Part shown: piece after piece, positions 26,594 through 37,640 of the stretch | Position numbering within the stretch: position 1 is the first letter of the stretch | Layout: each line of letters starts with the position of its first letter | Assembly (NCBI GenBank): GCA_023853785.1 | Contig: JAJIRX010000747.1 | Location: 1 to 64,000, forward strand | DNA: 64,000 nt | Reading direction: 5' to 3' | Source: Psilocybe azurescens | Taxonomy: Eukaryota > Basidiomycota > Agaricomycetes > Agaricales > Agrocybaceae | Notes under the pieces: model-generated | What the model was told of the DNA's origin: nothing | The model's input: the letters and a program-made list of their open reading frames with translations, nothing else | Database searches by the model: none | Position numbers and translations under genes: made by a program

Positions 26594-28020
26594 AGCAGGG
26601 CCTCAGGTAAGCCTTAGCCACTCTCTAGCAATTTCTTCTCTTTCCACTCACACCGTCGCCGTCATCGACTTGCTTTACTTGCCAACTTAGCTTCTCTCAG
26701 GGTTTTGCAACGTCTTCCTGCTCGGTGTACTGACGGTTCAAGTCTGTGAGTCCCAAACTTCATGGCACACATCACCAATCCAGGTTAAAATTAACCCTTT
26801 CTTGTGACTCGGATTATTCAAGTTATCTACCACACCATATTCCAACATGATCGTGCCCTAATCCGAACCCTAATATACGGCGTGTATGTCCTCGAAGCCA
26901 CGCAGACCGTTCTCCTCATACGAGACCTTTTCCGGAACTTTGCTGAAGGTTTTGGGGATCCTGCGTCGCTCGATAAAATTGGGCTGTTGTGGATTAGCAT
27001 CCCGCTGTTAAGCGGTATCGGTGAGTACATAGATCATATTTCTCTTGCCTCTTGTATTCCATGCGTGATGTATCAAGGTTACTAAACCCAGTATGCCTTT
27101 TGTATGTATAGTCACATTCTTTTGTCAAGGGCTCTATGCATACCGGATCAACATTCTCTTTAGAAACAAGCTAATCGTGGGCGTGGTCATCCTCGTACGT
27201 GTCAAGTTTGACCATCGCGTCTCCTGCATCTCCATTCATCATGAACATATAAAACTGATTACTCTACGAACCAACGTCAGGGCTGTGTCGTCCAGCTTGT
27301 ATCCTCCATCCTGGTCGTGGTCGAGTCCCAGAAACATAGTCGCCTAAGTGAACTGTTCACTCCCAAATTAATGCTCATTTCAGGAGTGGGTCTTCATTCT
27401 ATTCTTCGCTTAATAATCTGCTGCTGACACTCTTTTCAAAACAAGCTCTGGTACAGCAGCGCTGCCATATGCGATGTCATCATCGCGATTTGCATGACCT
27501 ACTATGTAAGCACGCCAAAGCGACGACAACTGTTACTGATGCTTTACATGCTTACATCTGAATCTGTTTCTCAGTTCTTCCATGAACATAAGGACACAAG
27601 AACCGGAATAAACATCCAAAAATTGCCCGCATCATAATCGGAACAGGCGCGTTAACAGGTCCGTCAATCATATCTTCACCCACTGCCTACCGAGTCTAAC
27701 CACCCGTTCTCGAACCAGCCGCCGTCGCCATCGTCTGCTGCGTACTCAACTTCATCCCGTCCAAGCCAGCGTACTACCAGACCAGCACTGCGATCCTCGG
27801 CAAGCTCTACTCCAACTCCATGATGGTCCTGCTGAATTCGCGCATGTCGATCTCGTCCAACGCCGGCACAAGGGAGACGCATATCATGTCAACGCTCAAA
27901 TTCGACTCGCTGTCCGAGCGCGGGCGGGTTTCAACTGCCTCTTCGAGGTCGAGCACTGATCACGATGCTGTTTCAGAGTCTAATGCACTACACGAATCAG
28001 GAAATCTAACTGTAGTCTAA
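26594..28020 (+). CDS. DUF6534 family seven-helix membrane protein, copy 1 (first exon unresolved)
   Basis: Fungal multi-pass membrane protein family of unknown role. The earliest supported exon encodes AGPQ. Next come LLSGFCNVFLLGVLTVQV, YGVYVLEATQTVLLIRDLFR, LWISIPLLSG, CQGLYAYRINILFRNKLIV, GCVVQLVSSILVVVESQK, LWYSSAAICDVIIAICMTYY, VAIVCCVLNFIPSKPAYYQT and YSNSMMVLLNSRMSI, and then a Ser-rich cytoplasmic tail. Intron positions match the second copy at 61.3 kb. A missing A in the AAAAA run at 27618-27622 breaks the frame between DTRTGINIQK and RIIIGTGAL. An ATG at 26250 is a possible start (MDYVS), but the connecting intron would be long; no TLTPSEL-like exon as in copy 2 was found. Confidence 0.8.
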
Positions 28021-28553
28021 GCCTCAACGCCTTGCATTTTCATGATGGTCATTATTTATTTCCGCACAATCACGCTCCTACGTTATTCAACACCAAATCA
28101 TGTATTATATGTGCAGTAAACTGGAATCATAGTGTACCCGAACACTCAATAATAAAAGTTTTCAACTGGATTAATTCTGCGTTCGTATGCGAAATTTCAT
28201 TGTTATTCATCAATGCCAGTACAGTATATGTAAGTCTGACGAGATAGTAATTCTATTGTTTGTGCTACTTGTAGTTGTTGTACAATATGCATATAGTAGT
28301 CGTATGTTTCCAAAGAAAATTGAAACAAATGCCGTTGATCATGAAAAAGATGTTGATGAGATGCGTAGGAGTACGTGTGGGGTAAAAATCATAAACGAAT
28401 CAGAACAAAGAGTATGAAACCAAAAGAGAGACAGAGACAGAGAGACAGAAAAAATACAAGTCATAAGGGAATGATAAAAATACAGTCTTGCGAGGGAGAG
28501 GGGGGGAGGGTGCCGCGTTCGTTTTTATTGTTGTTATTGTCCGATGGCAAAAT
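28021..28553. other. Convergent intergenic region
   Basis: Lies between two converging genes. It contains a GA-rich run near 28420-28455 made of GAGACAGA-like units. No gene seen. Confidence 0.5.
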
Positions 28554-31500
28554 TTACCCAATCCATTCACCGCCGCGTGCAAGACTCGCAAACACGCCCT
28601 TGCGTTCCATGAGCCAGTCATAAGAACCCTCCTCCACCACCTCGCCGTCCTGCACCACCACAATGCGATCGCACATCATCATCGCCTCCAGATTATGCGT
28701 GATCATCACCGTCGTCCGTCCGCCCTCCTTGTTGTCCTCCTTGACGCCATAGATCGCCTCGAGCACCGCCGCCGCGTTCTCCGTGTCCAGCGACGACGTG
28801 CACTCGTCGAGGATGAGGATGCGCGACGGCCGCACGAGCGCGCGCGATCTGCAGGCGCTGCGCCTGCCCGCCCGACACGAGCGCCGCGTTCTCGCCCACG
28901 TGCGTGTCGTACCCCTGCGGGAGCCCCATGATGAACTCGTGGATGTTCGCCGCCTTGGCCGCGTACCGGATGTCCACCGCCGAGATCGCGGGGTGCCCGT
29001 AGCGGATGTTGTCCGCGATGCTCGCGTCGAACAGGTGCGGCTGCTGGCTCACGACCGCGACGTGGTCCCGCAGGTACGCGACGTCCACGAGGCGCGTGTC
29101 GACGTCGCCGATGGTCACTGACCCGGCTGTTGGCTCGTACAGGCGCTGCAGCAGCGCGGCGACCGTGGACTTGCCGCTGCCCGATGGCCCGACGATGGCG
29201 ACGCACTCCCCGGCCCTGATGCGCAGGTTCACGTTCTTGAGGACGGGGGCCAGAGGTCGTTCGGGGTACGTGAAGCTCACGTCATTGAGGCTGATCGTGC
29301 CGGAGAGCTCAGGGCACAGCGTGCCGTACGATTCGTGCGTCGTGGTGTCCAGTCCCGAGAGCTTGGTAAAGTCAGCGGTAGCTTGCACAGCTTTCGCGAT
29401 CTTTTGAGCTAGATAAACATAACAAAGAAACACATCAGCACCCATGCAACGAAAAAAACAGTGGTACTTACTGAACCCCATGAGCTGCGACCCAATCGTA
29501 ACAGTGAACACGACGAGATTGAGAACCTGGACCATCTGGAGGTAGGTGTACGTTCCGCGCGCGATGAGCACAGCTCCGACGTAGAACAGCGCCGCCTCCG
29601 CAAAGTAGATCAGCCCGCTCGCCACACCGTACGTGCACCCCTCGACAAAGCCGCCCCGGATGCCCGTCTTCAGCGACTTGTCGACGGACGCATCGAACTG
29701 CGCTTTGAACACGCCGTCGAAGGACATGGACCGGATCCCGCGGATGTTGATAACAGTCTAACAAAAAAAGTCAACACAAATCCACTGGCGTACAAAGAGA
29801 AAAAAGGCTCACATCATAATACCCCCTCGCGACCTCCTCCCGGGCCCTCTTGTTCCGCACCTCGCACCTCGCCACCAACTTCGTCTGCAGCGCCATGGCT
29901 CCTGCAAAAGCGGCGCGATCGCCACGCCCGCGAGCGTCAGCTGCCACCCCGCCACGAGCGCCCACACCAGGCCCACACCCAGCATCGCCGTCACCACCAC
30001 CATCTGGCCCCACACCACCGCGACCAAGTCGCGCGCATCGTCCCCGTCCTTCACCAGTATCTGCACGAGGCGCGCGGGCGAGTGCCGCGCGCGGTCGAAC
30101 CACGCGCGGTCCTGCGCGAGGATGCGCCCGAACGCGCGCTGGCGCAGCGTGGTCACCAGGATATGCCCGCGGACTCCATGGCGAAGTACTTCAGCCCCAG
30201 GAGGAAGCCCTCGAGCGCGGCCGCGCCGAGCACGAGGCCGCCGAAGAGGTTGATCGCGCGCGTGTCCTGCGCGCCGATCGAGACCTCGAAGAGCAGGCGC
30301 GAGAGGAGGAAGGAGAAGACGGGCGTCATCGCGCCGTTGAGCACGCACACGGCGAGGCCGAAGAAGAGGAGCGGCTTGCGCGGGATGGACGCGTACGCCG
30401 CGCGCATGAGCGCCCAGAACGGCGGGATCGGTTCTTCATCTTCTTGTTCTTGCGCCGCAGCCTCGGTGGATTTCTCGACCTTCACGTACGACAGCGCGCC
30501 ATTCGACCCGTTCCACTGCGTCCGCGCACGTTGAAGCCCCGGCCGCGCCTGCCGCGCCGTCGTCGCGCTCTTCTCCATTGTCTTCTTCTCCTCATCGAAC
30601 TCCTCCACACTCGAGGCCGTGGACTTGCGATAATTATTAGCCACGACAGTGAACGTCGCAGACGTCGGTGTCGGCGGGAGACTGTACCTCCTCGCATAGT
30701 TCGCGGCCGAGGTCGTGTGCGCAGCGGAGGGCTCCGCGGGGAGATTGAGCCGCAGCCCAGAAGGCAATTGGGCAGAGGACGGACGCCTTTTTCGCGGGGT
30801 TGATCGAGCCGGTCGAGCGAATCGTTGGTCGATGTGGTAGTAGCGACTGCAGTAGACTTGGTCCCGGTGAGATCCCCAACGACATCGAGCATCCACGCGC
30901 CGAACGTCATCGGGCGGAGCGCCAAACTCTGGTGCTTCAGGTACGGTGGCCTTTCCTTGTCCGCATCCTCCATATCGTCCAGCTTGTCTTCCTCCTCTTG
31001 CAGATCCAACGACTTCTTCACGCCCTCCTCCTCTACCTTCTCCGGTAAAATCCCCGGTCTCGCGCTGCGCATCCATAAGCTTCCTAAACTCTCCCACATC
31101 ACAATCATAATCGGCCTTGACCTCTTCGAGATCGGACCGGTATCCCTGCTCGACGACTCGCCCGTCCTTGAGCACATACACAAAGTCCTGAGCGGTAATC
31201 TGCGAGAGGTCGTGCGTGATCACGATAGTCGTTTTGTTGTGGCGCCAGCGCTTGATAGCTTCGAAGACAAGGATGCGCGAGGTCGCGTCCAGGGCGGAGG
31301 TGGCTTCGTCTGATGGTAGAAAGTCAGAATGGCAAGGAAGATGAAGAAGTAGAAAAAGAACAAAGGAAAGAGACCCACCAAGAATCAACACAGCAGGGTT
31401 CCTCAACAGCGCACGCGCAATCGCCAGGCGCTGCTTCTGCCCACCACTCAAGCCCACACCCGCGCCGCCCCCAAGGAGGGTGTCGTACCCTGCGGCAGAT

Positions 31501-33141
31501 CCCGCACAAACTCGTGCAACAGCGCCGCGCGGCACGCGTCCTCCACCTGCTTGAGGCTCGGCTGGCCGTTGGGGTGGCCGTGCATCGCCAGCGCGATGTT
31601 CTCATACACGCTCTTTTCATCGAATATGACGACGCCCGCGGCGCCCTGCTGCCCGACGCACGCCACATGCGCGCGCAGCCACTCGGCGTCGAGGAGCGCC
31701 ATATCGCACTCGTCGAAGTTCATCAAGCCCCGCTGCGGCTCGTACATCTTCAACAGCAAATGCGTGATGGTGGATTTACCAGACCCCGAGGAGCCCACGA
31801 TAAAAGTCGTGTCGTTCGCCGGGAGAAACAGGGAAACATCAGAAAGAACGGGCACAGTTGGTCGGGAAGGATAGGCGAAGCTGACGTTGTACAGCGCGAG
31901 CCCGCCGGCGAACTTGGCGGGGACGATTTTGCGCGGGGCCGGCGGGGAGGACGGGTCGTACTCGACGAGGGTGAGCAGCGCGGCCATGCCGATCTTGCCC
32001 TTCGCCAGCACGATAAACTGCGGGACACACATCTGCAAATTGCTCGACGCAATTAGACACGCCCAGAACACCGCCATCACATCGCCTGCGCTGATCTTGC
32101 CCTCGCGCACGAGCTTGGATCCGAACCAGAAGCCCTGCACGAACATGGCCATCATCACAAACTGGGACACGCCGGAGGTGACTGCCCAGAGCTTGTTGAG
32201 GCTGCGCGCTGCGAGGCGCAGCGAGACGAAGATGTCGCTCGCGCGCGAGTGCTCAAGGTTGGCGGCGTTGAAAGCTTTGACGGTCGAAATGGCAGCGACG
32301 GCGCGGTCGACGATGGTTGCGGCCACGCCTGTCTGCTCGCGCTCGTGAGCGAGGAGCGGCGCTGCGAAGCCTTGCGAAAGGCCTTGGACGATGACGAGCA
32401 CGGGCAGAGCGGAGAGAATGACGAGGGTGAGAGCCCATGAGCGCGTGAATGCGAGGACGAGGCATGTAATACATGTGGTGAGGTATTGGATGAGCATCCC
32501 CGAGGCGAGGGACGAAGCCATACGAACTTCGTCAGTTTCTCTGAAGAAGAAAATGTTAAGATCAAACAAAAATCATGAAAGGAAAGGGTGATCACATACC
32601 GGGAGAATTTTGCCATGAGACCTCCAGCACCGACGTCTTCCTCAGAGCCCATATGGTTATCGAACCATGATAGATCCTTCTGGGAGACGGAGGTGTAAAT
32701 AACTTTGCGGAGACCCATCACATTCGTCTCGCCAATCCATATCCACAGACTCGATGTGATGCTGCTCAAGGCCAAAGCACCAATAGCCAAGCCGATCAGT
32801 TCGAGAGCTGCGATGCCTACACCGTGCAGTAGGTCGTCTTTGGCGGATTGAGGAGGATTGGGAGTGAGAGGGAATTTGGCAAAAGCGTCGAATGCCTGGC
32901 CGACGACATAGGTCATGAAAGGAGCCACGCCGCCAGCGATGATCGAAGTAAGAATGGCTGGAAGAACTAGTAGCAGAAGCCTCCGCCGTGGGATGAATGA
33001 AAATAAAAGTCGAATAGAGGGAGGGATTGAAGGGGAAGTAGGTTGAGGCATGGGTGTCGCGTCGACGGTGTTGTGTTTGATGTCGTCGTTCGAGTCAAGA
33101 GACGAACGGGGCGAATGGTCATGAAGGTCGTAAGCGGACAT
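28554..33141 (-). CDS. ste6: ABC transporter, ABCB full type, STE6-like pheromone exporter
   Basis: Full ABC exporter with two TMD-NBD halves, probably the farnesylated mating-pheromone exporter of basidiomycetes. It starts MSAYDLHDHSPRSSLDSNDD. NBD1 has Walker A GSSGSGKST, signature LSGGQKQR and DEATSALD; NBD2 has GPSGSGKST, VSGGQAQR and the atypical DECTSSLD. Helical segments include LLLLVLPAILTSIIAGGVAP and SWALTLVILSALPVLVIVQG. The linker carries YDCDVGEFRKLMDAQRETGD and an acidic stretch. At least four short introns. Six or more frame breaks, each fixed by one base: CCC 31488-31490 (DLPQGYDTLLGGG), AAAA 31047-31050, TTTTT 30788-30792, CC 30156-30157 (ISWVTTLRQRAFG), AAAA 29906-29909 (FAGAMALQTKL) and the GC run at 28838-28846 (IARALVRPSRILIL). 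ABC class is certain; STE6 assignment rests on overall resemblance. Confidence 0.88.
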
Positions 33142-34490
33142 GGTGAAGGAGATGAGGAGAAAGGAATAAAGGAAGGGAGGGCGATAAAGAATCCATTATC
33201 ACTTTGTCGAATATAGTAGACAATGCTACAGACTCGACAATGTCCAGGACAATAAGCCTATTGTTCCTCGGGTGTACAAATAAGTACAAGCAATTAACGG
33301 CATCCGCATATGGTAGCTGTGCCGACCCAATATACAAAAGCGTGGGAAAAGGCACAGTACCTATGCCCTGGAGCACCGGGATGGTCGCCGAAAAGGCTGA
33401 AGAGTGGCTTAGGGCATGAATTATGTGCGCTTGACAAACGCACACCGAGACCTTCTCTGTCATTCTTGAATACTTAAGCAAGCTAAGCCATTAATAAGCA
33501 TTCAACAAGCAAATTGCTGCGATGTTGACCCGGAAAGTTGCTGGAAAGCGACTACTACAATCAACTACAATCACAAAGGAGTGGGTATATGCGCACCGTG
33601 CTCCGGCCAGTATCATTTGCCCCGCGACTTGGGAAAAGAAAGATTCTTGGACGCATTGATTCCTCCGAGGTCGAGTTGTGACTCCATTTACGTGTCAAAT
33701 GCAGGTTACTCGACATATTGAAAGAAATGAATGGATGAAAGAGCTCATTCGAAAGGTGGGAAGTACGTTCACGCAGTGCTGTACGGCCAGAAAGTATAAG
33801 CCTAAATGACAGCGGAAGACAACCCACAATCTACAGCAAAAAAGGCCCAATGGTATGTATGACGTATTTGCCTCCCAAATGGAACCAAAATAAAACGCAC
33901 CGCCACCGCGTGGCAAAGAACGCTTCGCTATGCCAGTGCCTGGCATGCTCTAATGATGAGCTGTGCCCGCCGCTCACCGCTTTCAAAGTTCTCACGGGGT
34001 GACCATCAAAAAGCCAGCGGATCACGTGAGCTTCGACATTTTGGCATCGGCGGTAGAGAGGGGAGCAAGCTCCCCAATTAAATGACAATGGTGACAGCGT
34101 TACTTTTGCATCAAAACTGTGTCACTGTCAATTTCTGGCAGTCATCAATGATTATATCATCACTTCGAATTTCGACTGCCATCTCTGACAATTTCCCAGA
34201 TCCACCTTGGGATATTTACATCCTCCATCTTCATCCTAACGTTGTAACAATGGCGTCAAAGTTCTATCGAGCACGGACAGTTGACATGACGACCAAGGCA
34301 AAGACGATACGTTAAACAAAGAACTCAGAATGAGAGCTCTGGGTAGCCCAAGCTGTATGGAAACATGTGTATGAGCACGGGCATGGGCGGGCAGGGGAAA
34401 CATAACGAGAAAGAGATCGCCGGCTATGTTGGGGATCTCCCTGGATAATCCCTCCCCCAATCTAAAAGTCAATCCGTTCACCCAGACGTC

Positions 34491-34525
<35 letters not shown>

Positions 34526-35379
34526 CTCAACGAAAAGGAGCGCTGAGACATGCAGACGGGCAGAAGATCCAGGATTATGCGTTTAGGCTTGAGGTGTATG
34601 GCTATAAAGCGGGATGTGACGTGTTTCTTGAATTGATAAGTGATGAAATTGAAAGTCTGTCGATACTAATATTTCCATGCAAACGAGCGCCATCTTGCAT
34701 CCCAAAGGTTAAATCACAGTGCGGTTGGACTCCGGGTAAAATGACATCCAGCGCATGCGTTGATCACGGCGAGAGACCTGTCGTCGACGCTTGGAGAATT
34801 GCACACTAAGTAATAATTGTATTCAAAACCTTTTGCCGGGGCATTAATAGTGTTGTACTATCCCATTCAAAACTAAAGTCGAGCCGAGCCTTAGTAGGTA
34901 CTCTAGCGTAGGGCGGTGCATCCTTGCACCCACGTGTCTTAGCGCTTTGACTGCTTCTTACACGTTAATAAACTGTTTTTATTTTTTGAAAAAAAGACTA
35001 AAGTCGAGGCCATGAGCTGAACATAAATAGCAGAGTGTATCATCTATAAATAGCACCTAGTAGCAAGGTGGGATCATTATGAAACGCACCTCCAACCAAC
35101 CGCCCATCACTACCATGCCACAGCCATAAGCCCATCTATCGCCAACGGCTCGACGGCTTCTGACATCAGTGACCGTATATAATGCGAAGCCAAGGCGATT
35201 ACAGGTCCTCCCAACGCCTGGAGCATTCCCTTCCCCTTCTACACACCACAGGCAAGTCATTCTGTCGCATGTTGGCTAGAACCCAGGATGCAGTGCTAAC
35301 TTCTTTGGAACAGAGCTACTGCTACTGTCATTAGGCTGGTCCTATCAAACAACCAACTCAAAAGAAAGAAAGAAAAACA
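33142..35379. other. Intergenic between divergent genes
   Basis: Upstream of both the ABC exporter and the repeat-peptide gene. Apart from a hexanucleotide microsatellite, no gene or recognisable element was found. I searched the translated small open frames for a CaaX-ending pheromone precursor and found none. Confidence 0.5.
34491..34526 (+). repeat. (ACACGA)n microsatellite
   Basis: About six head-to-tail ACACGA units without spacers. Confidence 0.9.
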
Positions 35380-36456
35380 ATGCGTTTGTCACCGATTTTT
35401 GTATTCTTGAGTGTCGTCCTCTCAAGCGCTGCAGTCAACGCCATGGTACGTAGCCGCACATCAGCTCCCATTAACTGTGTCACCATATTCTGACTTGGAC
35501 CACCACCACCATCCCCACCATCTGACCTCTGATAGGACGCTGCGGGAGAAGACCTACTAGACATCGAGGCGCGGGACTACTTCGACGCAGCCGCTGAAGA
35601 GTTCGTTGCCCGCTTCGGCGGCGACGCGGATGATCAGGGCTCGAGGCCCGCCGCGGCGGCAGCGGCGGAGGAGGCGGACACGGACACTCGGTTAACATCC
35701 ACTGGCGAGAACCCGCGCCTGAACCCGCGCCATTCGTCCTCGACGATCAGGGGCTCGAGGCTCGCCGTGGCGGCAGCGGCGGAGGCGGAGGCGGACACGG
35801 ACACTCGGTCAACATCCATTGGCGAGAACCCCAGCCTGAACCTGCGCCATTCGTCCCCGATGATCAGGGGCTCGAGGCTCGCCGCGGCGGCAGCGGCGGA
35901 GGCGGGCACGGACACTCGGTCAACATCCATTGGCGAGAACCCCAGCCTGAGCCGTTCCTCGATGATCAGGAGCTCGAGGCGCGTCGCGGCGGCAGCGGCG
36001 GAGGTGGACACGGCCACTCGGTTAACATCCATTGGCGAGAACCCCAGCCTGAACCTGCGCCATTCGTCCCCGATGATCAGGGGCTCGAGGCTCGCCGCGG
36101 CGGCAGTGGCGGAGGCGGAGGCGGACACGGACACTCGATTAACATCCATTGGCGAGAACCCGAGGATCTCGAGGAAAGAGACTACGAGGACTGGCTGAAC
36201 GAGCTTGGTGCCAGGTACTACGATGAGCTTGAAGAGCGATTCGGTGGTTTGGACGCCGGGTTGGATGATGTGGATGCGCGCGAGTTCGATGGTGATCTTG
36301 ATGTCAGTACTTTCTTTCCTCATTGTTTTGATTTTGATGTGCAAACTGCTTACTGGTGGTTGTAACTTGGTGCTCACATAGATCGAAGCCAGAGAGCCTG
36401 CCCGTCATTTCCGCTGCGGGACGGTGATCGTTCACCACCCTTCAGACTCTGATTGA
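35380..36456 (+). CDS. Secreted five-repeat protein, candidate KEX2-processed peptide precursor
   Basis: Signal peptide MRLSPIFVFLSVVLSSAAVN, intron, then an acidic leader DIEARDYFDAAAEEFVARFG. Five tandem units of 34-39 residues follow, each starting LEARRGGSG, with a Gly run, HGHSVNIHWREP and a PEPAPFV.DDQ-like end. The tail has LEERDYEDW, DELEERFGGLDAGLDD and, after a second intron, IEAREPARHFRCG. Arg-Arg once per unit is a potential KEX2/furin site and would release Gly/His-rich peptides. In the raw sequence the first unit is one G short (GGG at 35637-35639, where units 2, 3 and 5 have GGGG). That shifts into an Ala/Thr-rich frame that also stays open, to 36198. The His-rich frame is preferred because both ends share the LEARD/EARE acidic style and the unit length becomes a multiple of three. 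Function unknown; peptide release is inference. Confidence 0.75.
35638..36161 (+). repeat. Five in-frame coding repeats
   Basis: Units start at 35638 (one base short), 35751, 35868, 35970 and 36081, with lengths 113, 117, 102, 111 and at least 81 nt. Differences are in Gly-codon number and loss of APFVP in the third unit, as expected of a recently expanded coding minisatellite. Confidence 0.95.
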
Positions 36457-37640
36457 CTGTAAATACTCCACCTTGTCATTGTACCTCAAGAATCCAATGC
36501 GACACTTGTTATATTCAATCCACGTTCTTGCATTCGCGAGATTATCAGACAAACACATGCACTTGTTTCCACGTTCGTGTTGTAGATCCTGATGAGCTCG
36601 TCTGTTGTCGCACGTTCGAGTCAGATTAAATATTCTTGGCAGTTTTTCAAGCGGCCTTGCTATGCAAGGATGGGCAGAGAGGAAAGAAAGTTGCATTAGG
36701 GCACAGGCCGCAATCCCAGTCTCCGATTTCTGATTGTTCTAACTTGTTCAGGTAAAAGAAGGTTGTGAGCACCTGCATTAAATGCACTGCTATGGAAAGG
36801 ACGACAAAGGCTGGATTTAAATCACTGACCTGTGGACAGCAGAACTAACGATGAGAGATAGACGACTGATATCGCAACTCAGGCTATTACGTCTCCCAAA
36901 CTTGGTGCACTCATTTTGTATACTTCAATTCCTCATTGGTAGATACTCGAATGACTTCGATGTTTCAAGATACTTATGAGAGGCGATGGGTTGAACCTGG
37001 ATGCGAATTGAATACATTTTGAAGGCTCGAAGTACGGAAAGAATGAGAGGCCGGACAATTCCGGAATATGTGATCGCCATGAATGCCGTCTTTTCATACC
37101 CAAGTCTTACAGTGGACAGAGGTCGTCGTTTATAATGAAAATAAAGATAACGACTCTTCCTTCTATCATGATATTTTAAAACAGCTAACACCCTCTACTC
37201 TCACATGAGAAACTTACTAAAAAGCAGATGGCACACAGTTGCAGACGTTATACAACTGTACGGCAATGTCCGTGCCCAGCAAATCATTTTTCCGTTCTTG
37301 AAGTTCACTCTCTCCTTCGATCTTGATTCAACAGACCTTGTCAGACCTTGTCCCTTTCTTTATCTCAGTCTTATAGCCATTTCATATATGGCATCTTGAT
37401 TTAGGTATGGAGTATACCTTGTCACATGTATGCGACGATGAGCAGGACATACGGGCTCGCCAAGTCGACCGCATGGTTCTTCAATATTCGATCACGATGG
37501 TGACAGTACTAAGAGCTGAGAGGAGCCGACCACATCGCTCTTATCTCTTCTCAAAAGGATATGTTCAGATATTATAAGTACCCGTCACCGAGGAACTCTT
37601 TGGCCCCACTCCCTCTCTGCTTCTTGACCGATTCAGAACG
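36457..37640 (+). other. Intergenic, no gene recognised
   Basis: 3' flank of the repeat-peptide gene and promoter of the 5'-nucleotidase gene. No exon chain seen. Confidence 0.5.

Noticed and set aside
28693..31535. Long GC-rich open frames on the plus strand (for example 29461-30534 and 29850-30803).
   Set aside because: They are antisense shadows of the ABC exporter; translations are Arg/Ala/Pro-rich with no motifs, while the minus strand carries complete NBD signatures.
33142..35379. A farnesylated pheromone precursor gene beside the STE6-like exporter.
   Set aside because: No short open frame ending in a CaaX motif was found in this interval on either strand.
35634..36377. Minus-strand open frame of about 250 residues with Ser/Ala repeats.
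   Set aside because: It is the complement of the coding repeats. It lacks a signal peptide, and the plus-strand frame has a signal peptide, introns and flanking acidic motifs.
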